Notes: generated from the sequence alone by a model not told the origin. A stretch of DNA of 26,161 nucleotides from Bacillota bacterium (GCA_021821225.1 JAKACR010000009.1:1-26161), one strand, 5' to 3'; positions 15,121 through 23,889 are shown, counted from the stretch's first letter. Made by a program: numbers and translations.

Positions 15121-16812
15121 ATGGATGTCCAGCAATTGAATGAGCGAGCCTTGATTCCCGCCTTGAACATGCCGCTCGCCACAACCGTGAAACGGAACGA
15201 AAAATACCTGCGCGAGATTTTCACGGGAGCGAGTGACGCCGTGTTCCGCACTCTCCAGTCAAAGGACGCTCACCCTCTGCTGGTTGTCTACATCGATGGA
15301 CTGATTGACACAAAACAACTGGAAGAAACCGTCCTGCAGCCCTGCCTGCGGGAGCGGAATCCGGACCGCAATCTGGATCAGAGCCCGGATTGTAGCGAGG
15401 ACCGGAGTCAGGGCCGGAGTCAGAGCCAAGAACGCAGCCAGGAGCAGAGCCGGAGCCAAGACCGCAGACTGGGCCAGAACTCGGACTGCAGCCAGGAGCA
15501 GAGCCAGGGCCGGAACAGGCGCGCGTCCGAGACTGCGGAACAAAGGCTCGATCACCTGGCCGGGCTGCTCGTGGTCGGCGACATCAAGCGGGCCAAGAGG
15601 TTCGACGAACTGGCCCACGCGCTTCTGAACGGCTCCGTGGCCGTTTTGGCGCACGGTTGCCGTGAAGCCCTGCTGGCCAATCTGCCCGGCTGGGAAACGC
15701 GGGCCATCGAGGAAGCCGCCAATGAAAGTGGCATCCGGGGGCCGCGGGAAGGCTTCACGGAATCGCTGCGCACCAATACGTCGATGATCCGGCGCCGCCT
15801 GCGGACGCCGCTCTTGAAACTGGAAGCCGTCACAGTGGGCCGGATTTCCCGCACGAATGTGGTCATTGCGTACTTGGAGGGTCTGGTCGACCGTTCTGTG
15901 CTGGAGGAGGCCAGGCGGCGGATTGGCGCGATACGGACAGACATGGTGCTCGATGCGCATTATGTGGAAGAATTCATCGAGGACGTGGAGTGGTCGCCCT
16001 TTCCGCAGATTCTCAACACAGAGCGGGTGGATGTCGTGGCCGCTTCCATGTTTGAAGGCAAAGTCGGCATCCTTGTCGACGGCTCTCCCCAGATCCTGGT
16101 TTTGCCCATGACACTATGGAGCGGACTGCAGTCGTCGGAAGACTATTACGAGCGCAGCATCTACAGTATTCCCATTCGCTGGTTGCGCTATCTTCTCTTG
16201 TTTATGACGGTGTCCATCACTCCCACCTACGTCGCCCTGACCACGTTCCATCCGGAGATGCTTCCGACCAACCTACTCCTGAGCTTTGCGGCTGCCCGCG
16301 AACCGAGCCCCGTGCCGACCGCGGTGGAGGCGCTGGTGATGGACCTGCTCTTTGAAGGCCTGCGCGAGGCCGGTGTCCGGCTGCCCCGCAACGTGGGGCC
16401 CGCGATCAGCATCGTCGGCGGCCTTGTGCTGGGACAGGCGGCCGTGGATGCCGGAATCGTCTCGGCTCCGGTGGTCATCGTGGTCGCCGCCTCCGGTGTG
16501 GCGTCTTTCACCGTGCCGCGGTACAGTTTCAGCTTTTCCTTTCGCCTGCTTCGCTTCCCCGTGTTGCTGTTGGCCGCGCTGCTCGGACTGTACGGCATCA
16601 CGGTCGCTTTTCTTGCGGTACTCATCCACCTCGTCAACCTGCAGTCATTCGGCGTCCCCTACCTGGCGCCTGTACCGTCCCGTTCGCGGATAGGCTGGAG
16701 GGATGTGGTTCTTCCCCAGGCGAAGAGGGCATCTTTTGCCCGGAAGCCGGCATCCGGCGCATCGTCGCCGCAACAGGGACATGAGGACGAGAGACGGGAT
16801 GATGGGTCATGA
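15121..16812 (+). CDS. Spore germination protein, GerA (A-subunit) family
   Basis: A 563-residue A subunit of a nutrient germinant receptor in the spore inner membrane. The N-terminal soluble region contains LVVYIDGLIDTKQLEE, DHLAGLLVVGDIKRA and VAYLEGLVDRSVLEEA-like segments and VGILVDGSPQILVLPMTL; the C-terminal half has the family's membrane segments (RYLLLFMTVSITPTYVAL, GPAISIVGGLVLGQAAVDAG, TVPRYSFSFSFRLLRFPVLL). Between residues 77 and 141 is a low-complexity Ser/Gln/Arg/Asp/Glu stretch not usual in the family, making it longer than most. ATG 15121 has GGAGGT eight bases upstream. Its stop overlaps the next gene by four bases. A CATACT hexamer (15060-15065) resembles a sigma-G -10, but no matching -35 was found. 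Confidence 0.93.
   Translation: MDVQQLNERALIPALNMPLATTVKRNEKYLREIFTGASDAVFRTLQSKDAHPLLVVYIDGLIDTKQLEETVLQPCLRERNPDRNLDQSPDCSEDRSQGRSQSQERSQEQSRSQDRRLGQNSDCSQEQSQGRNRRASETAEQRLDHLAGLLVVGDIKRAKRFDELAHALLNGSVAVLAHGCREALLANLPGWETRAIEEAANESGIRGPREGFTESLRTNTSMIRRRLRTPLLKLEAVTVGRISRTNVVIAYLEGLVDRSVLEEARRRIGAIRTDMVLDAHYVEEFIEDVEWSPFPQILNTERVDVVAASMFEGKVGILVDGSPQILVLPMTLWSGLQSSEDYYERSIYSIPIRWLRYLLLFMTVSITPTYVALTTFHPEMLPTNLLLSFAAAREPSPVPTAVEALVMDLLFEGLREAGVRLPRNVGPAISIVGGLVLGQAAVDAGIVSAPVVIVVAASGVASFTVPRYSFSFSFRLLRFPVLLLAALLGLYGITVAFLAVLIHLVNLQSFGVPYLAPVPSRSRIGWRDVVLPQAKRASFARKPASGASSPQQGHEDERRDDGS
15349..15543 (+). repeat. Low-complexity coding repeat within the gerA-type gene
   Basis: The DNA repeats short units such as CAGAGCC/CGGAGCC/GACCGCAG in frame, giving runs like RSQSQERSQEQSRSQD. 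The encoded segment (about residues 77-141) is highly polar and probably disordered. Flanking GerA-type sequence is intact and the frame is kept. Confidence 0.7.
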
Positions 16813-17996
16813 AGCGCCTGGGCGCGCTGGCGCTTGCCCTTGCGGCCGGCCTCTTTCTCCCAGGCTGTTGGGACCAGGTGGAAATGAACAATCGCGCCAT
16901 TGTCGTGGGCAGCGGGTTGGACTGGCGGGATCGCGCCCCGTCTGTGACCATCACGGAGCAGATCGTGCTGCCGCAGGGCATCCAGTCTGAGTCGACGCTT
17001 TCGCAAAACTCGGTCACCCTGTCCGCTTCGGGCGGCAGTGTTCTGGATGCGATGGGGAAAATCCAGAGTTATCTGTCGAGAAAGACATTTATCAGCCACC
17101 GCCGCGTCTTTTTCATCGGCGAGGCGATGGCGCGGCACGGCATACTGTCTGTGCTGGATGAGATGAGCCGCAATCCCGATGTGCGGCTGCGCTCGGACGC
17201 CTTTGTGGTCCGCCATGCGACCGCGGCGGACGTGCTGCGGTTGCGGGCGCCCCTGGAGAAGATACCCAGTCTTGCGGTGGTGCGCAGCCGTCATCTGCTC
17301 GGGGCGACGACGGGCATTTCTTTTCCCGATTTTCTCATCGCCGCGTCTGACGAAACCGAGTCCCCCACTCTGCCGGTGGTGGAAGTGCGGCCGAACGGTC
17401 TGGTGCTGGGCCGGCACAAGGAGGATATTCTGCGGTTCACCGGCCGGGCCATCTTCGACAAAAACCTGAGACTCATCGACTATCTCACTGTGAACGAGGC
17501 GACGTACCGCCTGTGGGTCCTGGGCGCTCTGAACCCGCGGCTGCTATCCGTGCCGCTACCCAAAAACAATGGGAAGATCACGGTGGATGTGAGGAAATTC
17601 CGTTCCGGCGTCAAAGTTCGCTGGACGACCGGTGTTCCTGGCTTTGACATCCGTCTGTCCATGATCGGGTCGGTCATTGAAAATCCGAACGCGCTTGACC
17701 TGAAAAAACAGGCGATGGTGAAAAAGATCGAACAGGCCATGGGCGCGACCATTGCGCAACGCACGTGGAAGATGATCCACAGAGTCCAGCGGCAGGATCG
17801 CGCGGACATCTTCCAGTTTGGCGGCGACGTGTTCCGCAGCTATCCACAGAGGTGGAGTGCGGTAAAAAGGGATTGGCCGGCGCTGTTCCCTTTGGCCAGG
17901 GTAACCGTTCACTGCAAGGTCACCCTGTTGACGACCGGCGTGACGGGGCGTTCTCTGCAGTTCAATCCGTCACAGTTTGACGAGTCGGGGTGGTGA
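16809..17996 (+). CDS. Spore germination lipoprotein, Ger(x)C family
   Basis: A 395-residue C subunit of the germinant receptor. Signal peptide MKRLGALALALAAGLF with lipobox LPGC (C20) makes it a lipoprotein, followed by WDQVEMNNRAIVVGSGLDW, which matches the family opening 'CWD..E....a.v...GiD'. It also has SRKTFISHRRVFFIGEAMARHG and the C-terminal domain with WKMIHRVQRQDRADIFQFG. The ATG overlaps the A-subunit stop (ATGA), showing coupling. Length and motifs are normal. Confidence 0.93.
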   Translation: MKRLGALALALAAGLFLPGCWDQVEMNNRAIVVGSGLDWRDRAPSVTITEQIVLPQGIQSESTLSQNSVTLSASGGSVLDAMGKIQSYLSRKTFISHRRVFFIGEAMARHGILSVLDEMSRNPDVRLRSDAFVVRHATAADVLRLRAPLEKIPSLAVVRSRHLLGATTGISFPDFLIAASDETESPTLPVVEVRPNGLVLGRHKEDILRFTGRAIFDKNLRLIDYLTVNEATYRLWVLGALNPRLLSVPLPKNNGKITVDVRKFRSGVKVRWTTGVPGFDIRLSMIGSVIENPNALDLKKQAMVKKIEQAMGATIAQRTWKMIHRVQRQDRADIFQFGGDVFRSYPQRWSAVKRDWPALFPLARVTVHCKVTLLTTGVTGRSLQFNPSQFDESGW

Positions 17997-18000
17997 GCCG

Positions 18001-19128
18001 ATGAACCGGATGTCGGGCGTGCAATTGTTCTGGCTGGTGGCCACCTTTGACCTGGGAATGGCCCTGTTCGTGATGCTGGCGCCCAGTGTCAAGATCGCGC
18101 AGCGCGACGCCTGGCTGTCGGACGTGCTGGCGACGCTGTGCAGCATGCTGATCATGTACGCGATCATGCGCGTGAGCCTGCGCCACCCGGACCTCACCAT
18201 GGTGGATTACATGCCGGTCATCCTCGGCAAATGGATCGGTCTTCCACTGGCCGTGCTCATGCTGTCGCACTGGACGGCGGTGACGGGCATCATCGTCCGC
18301 CAGACCACCGACGTGCTCATCACGTCCGTCTATCACCAGACGCCGGTCTGGATGTTCGTGCTCACCATTATTGCGCTGGCGATCTACGCATCGCATCAGG
18401 GAGACGTGCAGGCGATCAGCCGTCTGACTTTTTTGCTCGGCCCCGTCATCGCGGTCGCGCTCGTCGGCCCCATGATCGCCAATGTGCCCAACATCCAGTT
18501 TGCGCGTTTGCTGCCTGTGTACGCGGCCTCTGGTCCGGCGAAGATCATCGCCGGGGCTGTGCCCACCTATGGATTTCTCGGCCAGGCGATCCTTGTCGGC
18601 ATGTTCACGCCGATGGTGCAGCATCCGTCACGGATGACGCGCTATGCCGTCGCGGGAGTCGCCGTATCGGGAGCCGTCCTGATCATGGGTGCGGTGATGG
18701 TGGTGGGGCTGTTTGGAGCGGAACTGCCTACCCGGATGTGGAATCCTTTCCTGGATGCCATCCGCTACATCTCGATCGCGGGGGTGTTCGAAAAATTTGA
18801 CGCGATCATTGTACTCGCCTGGTTCATGAGTGCATTTATCCGCATCTCGGCGTTTTTGTACGTCTCCGCGTACGGCTGGGCGCGTCTGTTTCACATGAGG
18901 AACTGGCGAGTGCTGCTGTGGGGGCTCGGGGTGATCGACGCGATGGTGGCGCTGTGGCCGCACAATATCGTCTCGACGTTTGTCACCTGGATCCAGACGG
19001 TGCACGAACCGATCGCTATTCCCGTCTTGCTCACGGCAACACCGCTCTTGCTGTGGGTGGTGTCCGCGCTCCGCGGCCGGCTGGGCAAAGGACGCGGGCA
19101 GGCGAAACAGAAGGCGCGCCGTCTGTGA
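18001..19128 (+). CDS. Spore germination permease, GerB (B-subunit) family
   Basis: A 375-residue membrane protein with about ten membrane segments, the APC-type B subunit of the germinant receptor, thought to bind the germinant and conduct ions. Opening MNRMSGVQLFWLVATFDLGMAL and segments VMLAPSVKIAQRDAWLSDVLA and FLGQAILVGMFTPMVQHPSR fit the endospore germination permease family. GTGGTGAG precedes ATG 18001, four bases after the gerC-type stop; ATG 18010 is a weaker alternative. The A-C-B order differs from the common A-B-C order. Confidence 0.92.
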   Translation: MNRMSGVQLFWLVATFDLGMALFVMLAPSVKIAQRDAWLSDVLATLCSMLIMYAIMRVSLRHPDLTMVDYMPVILGKWIGLPLAVLMLSHWTAVTGIIVRQTTDVLITSVYHQTPVWMFVLTIIALAIYASHQGDVQAISRLTFLLGPVIAVALVGPMIANVPNIQFARLLPVYAASGPAKIIAGAVPTYGFLGQAILVGMFTPMVQHPSRMTRYAVAGVAVSGAVLIMGAVMVVGLFGAELPTRMWNPFLDAIRYISIAGVFEKFDAIIVLAWFMSAFIRISAFLYVSAYGWARLFHMRNWRVLLWGLGVIDAMVALWPHNIVSTFVTWIQTVHEPIAIPVLLTATPLLLWVVSALRGRLGKGRGQAKQKARRL

Positions 19129-19134
19129 TCTCGT

Positions 19135-19148
19135 TTTATCCCATGTCC
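19135..19148. repeat. Solo arm of the palindromic repeat family (copy C)
   Basis: TTTATCCCATGTCC matches copy A (6565-6578) exactly over 14 bases, seven bases after the gerB-type stop. No partner arm was seen nearby. Confidence 0.5.
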
Positions 19149-19231
19149 ACTGACGTTGTGATGCGCCGCACAGCGGTTTGATGCGGACAGCCATATGCTG
19201 GGGAAGCAGTGATGGATGGAGGGATGAAACA

Positions 19232-19858
19232 ATGGAACTGGTCGTAGAGGAGGCAGGCGACGGCGCGTATCTGGAACAGACGGCGGTGGTCAATTTCGGC
19301 CATCCGGCCGTGGCCGCGGTCATCGCGGCGATCCGGGAACGCGCAGGCTCCGATGAAATCCGCGCAAAACTGGCGTTTGAATACGTCCGTGACGAGGTCG
19401 CCCACTCCTTTGACACGGACAGCGAGTTGATCACCATCCGCGCGTCGGATGTCGCCGAGCGGCGGGAGGGCATCTGCTTTGCCAAGTCGCACCTGCTTGC
19501 CGCGATCCTGCGCGGATTGGGCATCGCGACGGGGTTCTGCTACCAGCGCGTCACGAGAAAAGGGACACCCGAGTCGGGGTACGCACTGCACGGCCTAAAT
19601 GCCGCATATTTCAAGAATCCCGGCCGCTGGGTGCGTTTGGACCCGCGCGGCGACAAACCAGGCGTCCATTCGGCGTTCACACTGACGCCGGATGAGGAAC
19701 GGCTGGCGTACGACATCCGCCCGGAACTGGGCGAGGTGGATTATCCATACGTGTTCGCCGCACCGCTGGAAACGGTGTTGCAGGCGATGGGGCAAGCGCC
19801 GGATTGCCGCGCGCTCTTTTACGCGCGGCCGGCGGAGATTCCGGATGAGACGACCTGA
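19232..19858 (+). CDS. Transglutaminase-like domain protein
   Basis: A 208-residue soluble protein. A papain-like transglutaminase core is seen: C82 in REGICFAKSHLLAAILRGLG, H120 in YALHGLNAAYF and D137 in WVRLDPRG form the expected Cys-His-Asp triad. Many bacterial members act as proteases or amidases rather than cross-linkers. No signal peptide is present. GGAGG lies nine bases before ATG 19232. It follows the germination operon by 103 bases, so a spore-related role such as coat modification is possible but unproven. Its last 40 bases overlap the convergent MMPL gene. Confidence 0.88.
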   Translation: MELVVEEAGDGAYLEQTAVVNFGHPAVAAVIAAIRERAGSDEIRAKLAFEYVRDEVAHSFDTDSELITIRASDVAERREGICFAKSHLLAAILRGLGIATGFCYQRVTRKGTPESGYALHGLNAAYFKNPGRWVRLDPRGDKPGVHSAFTLTPDEERLAYDIRPELGEVDYPYVFAAPLETVLQAMGQAPDCRALFYARPAEIPDETT

Positions 19859-22800
19859 TTGGCGGCCGCTTCGCGGCGTCTGTCTGCAAATGGCCAGAAG
19901 TGTCCGTCGCCGATGACAGCCGATGCCGCCGGGACGAACAACCCGAGCATCACCGTCGTGTACAGGAGCAGTCCCAGCACGACGGCGATGCCGATCTCGA
20001 CAAGCGAGGTCACTCCGGTTACGGTCATGGATCCGAATGTTCCGGCCATGATGACCGCGGCCGAGAGGATCACATTGCCCATGTGGCCCATCGCTTTGTG
20101 GATCGCTTCGGCGGGCTGCGGGCGGTCGCCGCTGCGAAGCTCCTCCTCAAAGCGCGCAAGCAGGAAGATGCTGTAGTCCACGCCGAGCGCGACGAGCAGC
20201 AGGAATGCGAAAAACGGCACGGTCCAGCTCAGTCCGGTTTTGTGCAGCACGTCCTGCGCCACCATCTGCAGCAGTCCCATCGTGACAAAATAGGCCCCGG
20301 ACAGCGATGCCAGGATGTAGAGCGGCGTGAGCAGGGAACGCAGCATCACCGCGAGCAGCAGAAAGATGGTCAGCAGGATGAGCAGCACCGAATGGGTGAA
20401 ATCCTGGCTTGAGATTTGATTTAGGGCCGCCTGAATGGGCGTTGTGCCCGCAGCCAAGATGGAGCCGCCCGGCAGTGGACTGTTGTGCAGGGCGAGCTTT
20501 GCGGCCTGCATAATGCCGGGCAGGCTGTTGATCGCCTTCATGGAGAACGCGTTATCGTTGAGGAGCACCGTGAATCTTGCCGTATGCCCGCCGGGCGACA
20601 CGTAGGCTGTGAGCGACTTTTGCAAGGCGGCATTGTGCCGCAGCGTGTTCAGGGGTAGATAGAAGCCGGGATTGCCCTGGGATGTGGCGGCCCCCGCGCT
20701 GTTCAGAAAACTGTGCACCCGCGCCGCGCCGGATTGCAGCGAGCGCGCTCCCGCGCCGGCCTTGACCATGCCGCTTGCGAGAGCACCGTATTCGGTCGCC
20801 ATGGTCCCGGCGCCCTGCGCCAAACGATTTCCACCGCTCGCCAACCGGCCGTCGGCGGAGGAGAGCGCCGCAGCGCCGGAAGCAAGTTTTTGCGCACCTG
20901 CTGCCAGCGCGGCCGATCCCCCGGCCAGTTGGCGCGCGCTGGTTCGCGCGCGCCCGATGCCGGCGATCAGCCGGTGCAGGCCGTCTGTCAACCGGCTGGA
21001 CGCAAAACCCAGGTTTGCCATGCCGTTTGAGAGGCTGGCCGCACCTTTGGCAAGGCCGGCGCCTGCTCCGGCCAGCCGCGCGCTGCCGCCGCTGTTCGCC
21101 ATGGCCATGGTTTCAATCTGCCGCCACTGCGGGTTCGCCGTGCCCTGCGGATGCGTCTTTGCCCACATGGCGAGCGCGTTTGCCAATGTTTGCGCGAGTT
21201 TGGCCAGTTGTTGCTGTGATTGTGCGAGTTGTCGCGTGCCTTTGGCAATGCCCGCCGCTCCTGCGCCGGCGTGCCCGATACCTGCGGCGAGCGTTGCGCT
21301 GCTCTGCGCTGCCTGTCCGGACCCCTGGCTCAAACTGGCCAGACCGTGCGCCAGCGTGGTGTTCTTCTGGCCGAGTTGCTGTGCGCCTTTCGAGAATCGC
21401 GCCATATGGTGCGCAAACGCGGCGCCGCCGGAAGCCAGTTGCCGCAGGCCGGTGGACAGTTGGCCCGCGCCGCCGGCGAGCTCCCGCACACGCGCCGATC
21501 CGGCGGTCAGCGCCGTTCCCGAGGAAGTGAGTCTGCCGGCCAGCTTGCCAAGGCCGGTGTCAATGCCTGCGAGGCCGCCGGCCGCTTGCCGGTCCTGGTG
21601 GGCCAGTGTGAAGCCGGCAACCGGTTTGCCGGTCGGCTGAGTCGCGCTCATCACTTTTGCGACGGCCGGAAGGCTTGTGACGGCAGAGGAAATCCCTGCG
21701 ATCGCCGCCATTCCCCCCGGTGTCCGCAGGTTATCCGCTGTGTGCAGAACCAGTTGCATCGGCAGGGCGTGCCCTGGGCCGAACGCTCTGGAAACGATGT
21801 GAAAGCCGACGGCCGAGGATGCGTAAGGGATATTGGACAGCGGATCGAATGTCCGGCGGTTTGTGAACTGCAACCCGATGGGAGTCAGGACGACCAGCAA
21901 TGCGAGCATGATCCACCACGGTTTGCGGACCGCCAGTCCCCCCGTGAAACGCCACAGGCGGGACGGTTTGTGGGCGACGCCGTGGACGGGACGCCTTGGC
22001 CAATAGAGGCTGCGGCCGAAGATGGCCATCAGGGACGGCACGAGACTGAGGCAGGCCAGCAAGGTGACGCCGATGCCGATCGAGACGCCCACCGCGCTGC
22101 GGTACAAGCCGAAACGGGCGAAATAGAGGATCGCGAAGGACAGCAGAACGGTCGACGCGCTGAATACCATCGTTTTGCTGACCGCTTTAAGGGAGTTGGC
22201 GAGCGCCGGCGCGGTGTCCTGCGTTTTTGTCAATTCCTCACGGAAACGGTTCAGCATGATGACCGAGTAGTCTGTGCCGGCGCCGAACAGTACGGCGATC
22301 AGGAAGGTCTGCGTAAAGGTCGACGACGGCAGGCCGCGCTGCGCCAGCCAGGCCACGATGCCGGACGAGATCAGGAAAGACAGCCCGATCGCCATCAGGG
22401 TCAAGAGCGGAGCGAGCAGCGACCGGAAGACGAGCAGTAGGATAATGAGCACGAGCGCGACGGTGACAAGCGCGGTCTTTTTGACGCCCGCCTGAGAAAT
22501 CTGCAGTTCCTGCTGCTGGATCGGCGCGTCGCCTGTCAAGTAGACGCGCAAACCGGACGGCGGCGACCGGAACGCGGACTGCAGTCGGCGGATCGCGTCT
22601 TTTGTGGCTTGGGCCATGTCCGACCGGGGCAGGCCGATGAGCGCCACCTCGGTGGTATTGTCTTTGCTGCGAAACGACGCTGCCAATGCGGACGGTGTAT
22701 TGAACGGATCCTGCACGCCGCTGATGCCGAAGAGCGTTTTGTGCGCGTCTATGTAAGCCAGCTTCACGCGAAAATAGTTCTGCTGTCCGCGCGCCAGTCC

Positions 22801-23040
22801 GCCGGCGTCATGGATGGCGATCACGGCGGAACTCGCCGACGCCTGTGCGGGATCGACGCGATTTTGCCACTGCTGGGCGGTGTTCACACTGGAGTTGGAT
22901 GGAAGGAAGTTTCCTGAATATTGCGCCACGACGCTGCCGAGATTCGGCAGCCAGAGCGATGAGGCGACGACGGCCGCCAGCCAGATTGCGACAACAAGCC
23001 AGCGGAAACGGTGAATGAGACGGGCGTAGGCGTGCGCCAT
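19819..23040 (-). CDS. MMPL/RND-family exporter with a long GA-rich external domain
   Basis: A 1073-residue membrane transporter. After TM1 (RWLVVAIWLAAVVASSLWL) and a first external domain come five membrane segments with GTDYSVIMLNRFREEL, then TM7 (WWIMLALLVVLTPIGL). A second external domain is far longer than usual and contains dozens of repeats such as LASGAAAL and LAGGAGQL, resembling the YhgE/Pip heptad-like region. The final membrane block holds GVDYSIFLLARFEEEL. The two G-D-Y motifs in the membrane blocks are the proton-relay signatures of MMPL proteins. It probably exports lipids or hydrophobic compounds. ATG 23040 has AAGGAGG seven bases upstream. It is divergent from, and presumably repressed by, the TetR gene. 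Confidence 0.92.
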   Translation of the reverse strand: MAHAYARLIHRFRWLVVAIWLAAVVASSLWLPNLGSVVAQYSGNFLPSNSSVNTAQQWQNRVDPAQASASSAVIAIHDAGGLARGQQNYFRVKLAYIDAHKTLFGISGVQDPFNTPSALAASFRSKDNTTEVALIGLPRSDMAQATKDAIRRLQSAFRSPPSGLRVYLTGDAPIQQQELQISQAGVKKTALVTVALVLIILLLVFRSLLAPLLTLMAIGLSFLISSGIVAWLAQRGLPSSTFTQTFLIAVLFGAGTDYSVIMLNRFREELTKTQDTAPALANSLKAVSKTMVFSASTVLLSFAILYFARFGLYRSAVGVSIGIGVTLLACLSLVPSLMAIFGRSLYWPRRPVHGVAHKPSRLWRFTGGLAVRKPWWIMLALLVVLTPIGLQFTNRRTFDPLSNIPYASSAVGFHIVSRAFGPGHALPMQLVLHTADNLRTPGGMAAIAGISSAVTSLPAVAKVMSATQPTGKPVAGFTLAHQDRQAAGGLAGIDTGLGKLAGRLTSSGTALTAGSARVRELAGGAGQLSTGLRQLASGGAAFAHHMARFSKGAQQLGQKNTTLAHGLASLSQGSGQAAQSSATLAAGIGHAGAGAAGIAKGTRQLAQSQQQLAKLAQTLANALAMWAKTHPQGTANPQWRQIETMAMANSGGSARLAGAGAGLAKGAASLSNGMANLGFASSRLTDGLHRLIAGIGRARTSARQLAGGSAALAAGAQKLASGAAALSSADGRLASGGNRLAQGAGTMATEYGALASGMVKAGAGARSLQSGAARVHSFLNSAGAATSQGNPGFYLPLNTLRHNAALQKSLTAYVSPGGHTARFTVLLNDNAFSMKAINSLPGIMQAAKLALHNSPLPGGSILAAGTTPIQAALNQISSQDFTHSVLLILLTIFLLLAVMLRSLLTPLYILASLSGAYFVTMGLLQMVAQDVLHKTGLSWTVPFFAFLLLVALGVDYSIFLLARFEEELRSGDRPQPAEAIHKAMGHMGNVILSAAVIMAGTFGSMTVTGVTSLVEIGIAVVLGLLLYTTVMLGLFVPAASAVIGDGHFWPFADRRREAAANQVVSSGISAGRA

Positions 23041-23094
23041 GCGATGGCCTCCTTGGGGATATTGCGGTGCAATGATGATCTGTATATAATCGGG

Positions 23095-23148
23095 ATGTGA
23101 GTAATTGCTCATATATCCTGTGGCCATTATGTGAGCCATTGCTCATCT
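23095..23148. promoter_or_regulatory. Twin TetR-type operators in the divergent promoter region
   Basis: ATGTGAGTAATTGCTCATAT (23095-23114) and ATGTGAGCCATTGCTCATCT (23129-23148) share 16 of 20 bases and are imperfect palindromes with TGAG...CTCA arms. Their spacing is 34 bp. They lie between the exporter and tetR start codons, where they could control both promoters. Confidence 0.7.
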
Positions 23149-23171
23149 TTGTCAAGTGGAGGTGTTCCGCG

Positions 23172-23852
23172 GTGGGCGATGACGCCGTGCGCCGCACTCC
23201 CCAGGGTGAACGGGGGCGCCGGAGAGTGGCGCTGATTCTTGAGGCTGCGGAGCAGGAACTGGCGCAATCCGGTTATGAACAATTCACGACCAACGCGGTC
23301 GCAGCCCGCGCCGGTATTTCGATCGGTTCGATCTATCAGTTTTTTCCCAATAAAGAAGCCTTGGTGCACGCGCTGGCCGTCCGCTATCACGAGACGATCC
23401 GGGCTTTGTACGACGACCTGTTTTCCAGCCTGCCGCGCGAACAACCGCTTGCGCAAATGGTGGACAGGCTGATTGATCCGCTGATTGAGTACAATTCGCG
23501 CAACCGGGCGTTCCAGACGCTGTTCTGCTCAATTCCGGTGCCGTTTCGCATGAATGAGGCTGTCGCAAAAGTGCGTGCGGAGGTGATCGACCGGGTGCAT
23601 GCACTCTTCGCGGCGCGCCGGCCGGGCCTTGCGGAGGAGCGAAGGAAGGTGTGCGTCCTTGTCAGCGTACACGCGGTGGAGGCCCTGCTGCCTTTGGCCA
23701 CAGATGAAAACGGCGCGGTGCGGGGCGATGTGGCTCGCGAGATCAAGCGGCTGCTGCTGGCGTATCTGGAGCCGGTGCTGGGAGAAAAAACGGCGCCTGA
23801 TGGAGTTGAGGAGCCTGTCCACCTTTTTGAACAACCGCTTGAAACGGACTGA
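23172..23852 (+). CDS. TetR-family transcriptional regulator
   Basis: A 226-residue regulator. The N-terminal domain (about 12-65) has RVALILEAAEQELAQSGYEQFTTNAVAARAGISIGSIYQFFPNKEALVHAL, quoted here in parts: the helix-turn-helix is TNAVAARAGISIGSIYQFFP. The C-terminal ligand domain is unclassified. GTG 23172 has GGAGGT eight bases upstream and leaves the operators outside the coding region; the in-frame upstream start at 23097 lies within the first operator. The last residues (EEPVHLFEQPLETD) are encoded partly by DNA resembling the terminal-repeat family at 6417/6669, so the native C-terminus may have been altered. Confidence 0.9.
   Translation: MGDDAVRRTPQGERGRRRVALILEAAEQELAQSGYEQFTTNAVAARAGISIGSIYQFFPNKEALVHALAVRYHETIRALYDDLFSSLPREQPLAQMVDRLIDPLIEYNSRNRAFQTLFCSIPVPFRMNEAVAKVRAEVIDRVHALFAARRPGLAEERRKVCVLVSVHAVEALLPLATDENGAVRGDVAREIKRLLLAYLEPVLGEKTAPDGVEEPVHLFEQPLETD
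23811..23836. repeat. Terminal-repeat-like fragment at the tetR 3' end
   Basis: GAGCCTGTCC (23811-23820) resembles the left end of the element at 6417, and CTTTTTGAACAACC (23823-23836) is identical to part of its right end (6654-6667). The two ends almost adjoin, as if an element had been lost by internal deletion. Confidence 0.4.
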
Positions 23853-23862
23853 GCAAATCTGG

Positions 23863-23889
23863 TAAACTGTAAATGAGACAGGCAGATAA
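23863..23889 (+). promoter_or_regulatory. Sigma-D-type promoter of the chemoreceptor gene
   Basis: TAAA (23863-23866), a 15-base spacer and GCAGATAA (23882-23889). The flagellar/chemotaxis sigma factor of Bacillus recognises TAAA-N15-GCCGATAT, so the -10 differs at two positions and the spacing is exact. The gene starts about 100 bases downstream. Confidence 0.6.

Noticed and set aside
15349..15543. CRISPR-like or tandem repeat array
   Set aside because: Units are short, irregular and in frame with the GerA-type protein; there are no spacers of uniform length.
21220..22440. 406-codon plus-strand frame
   Set aside because: It is a shadow of the GC-rich exporter gene; the composition (Arg/Gly/Cys-rich) is typical of antisense reading.
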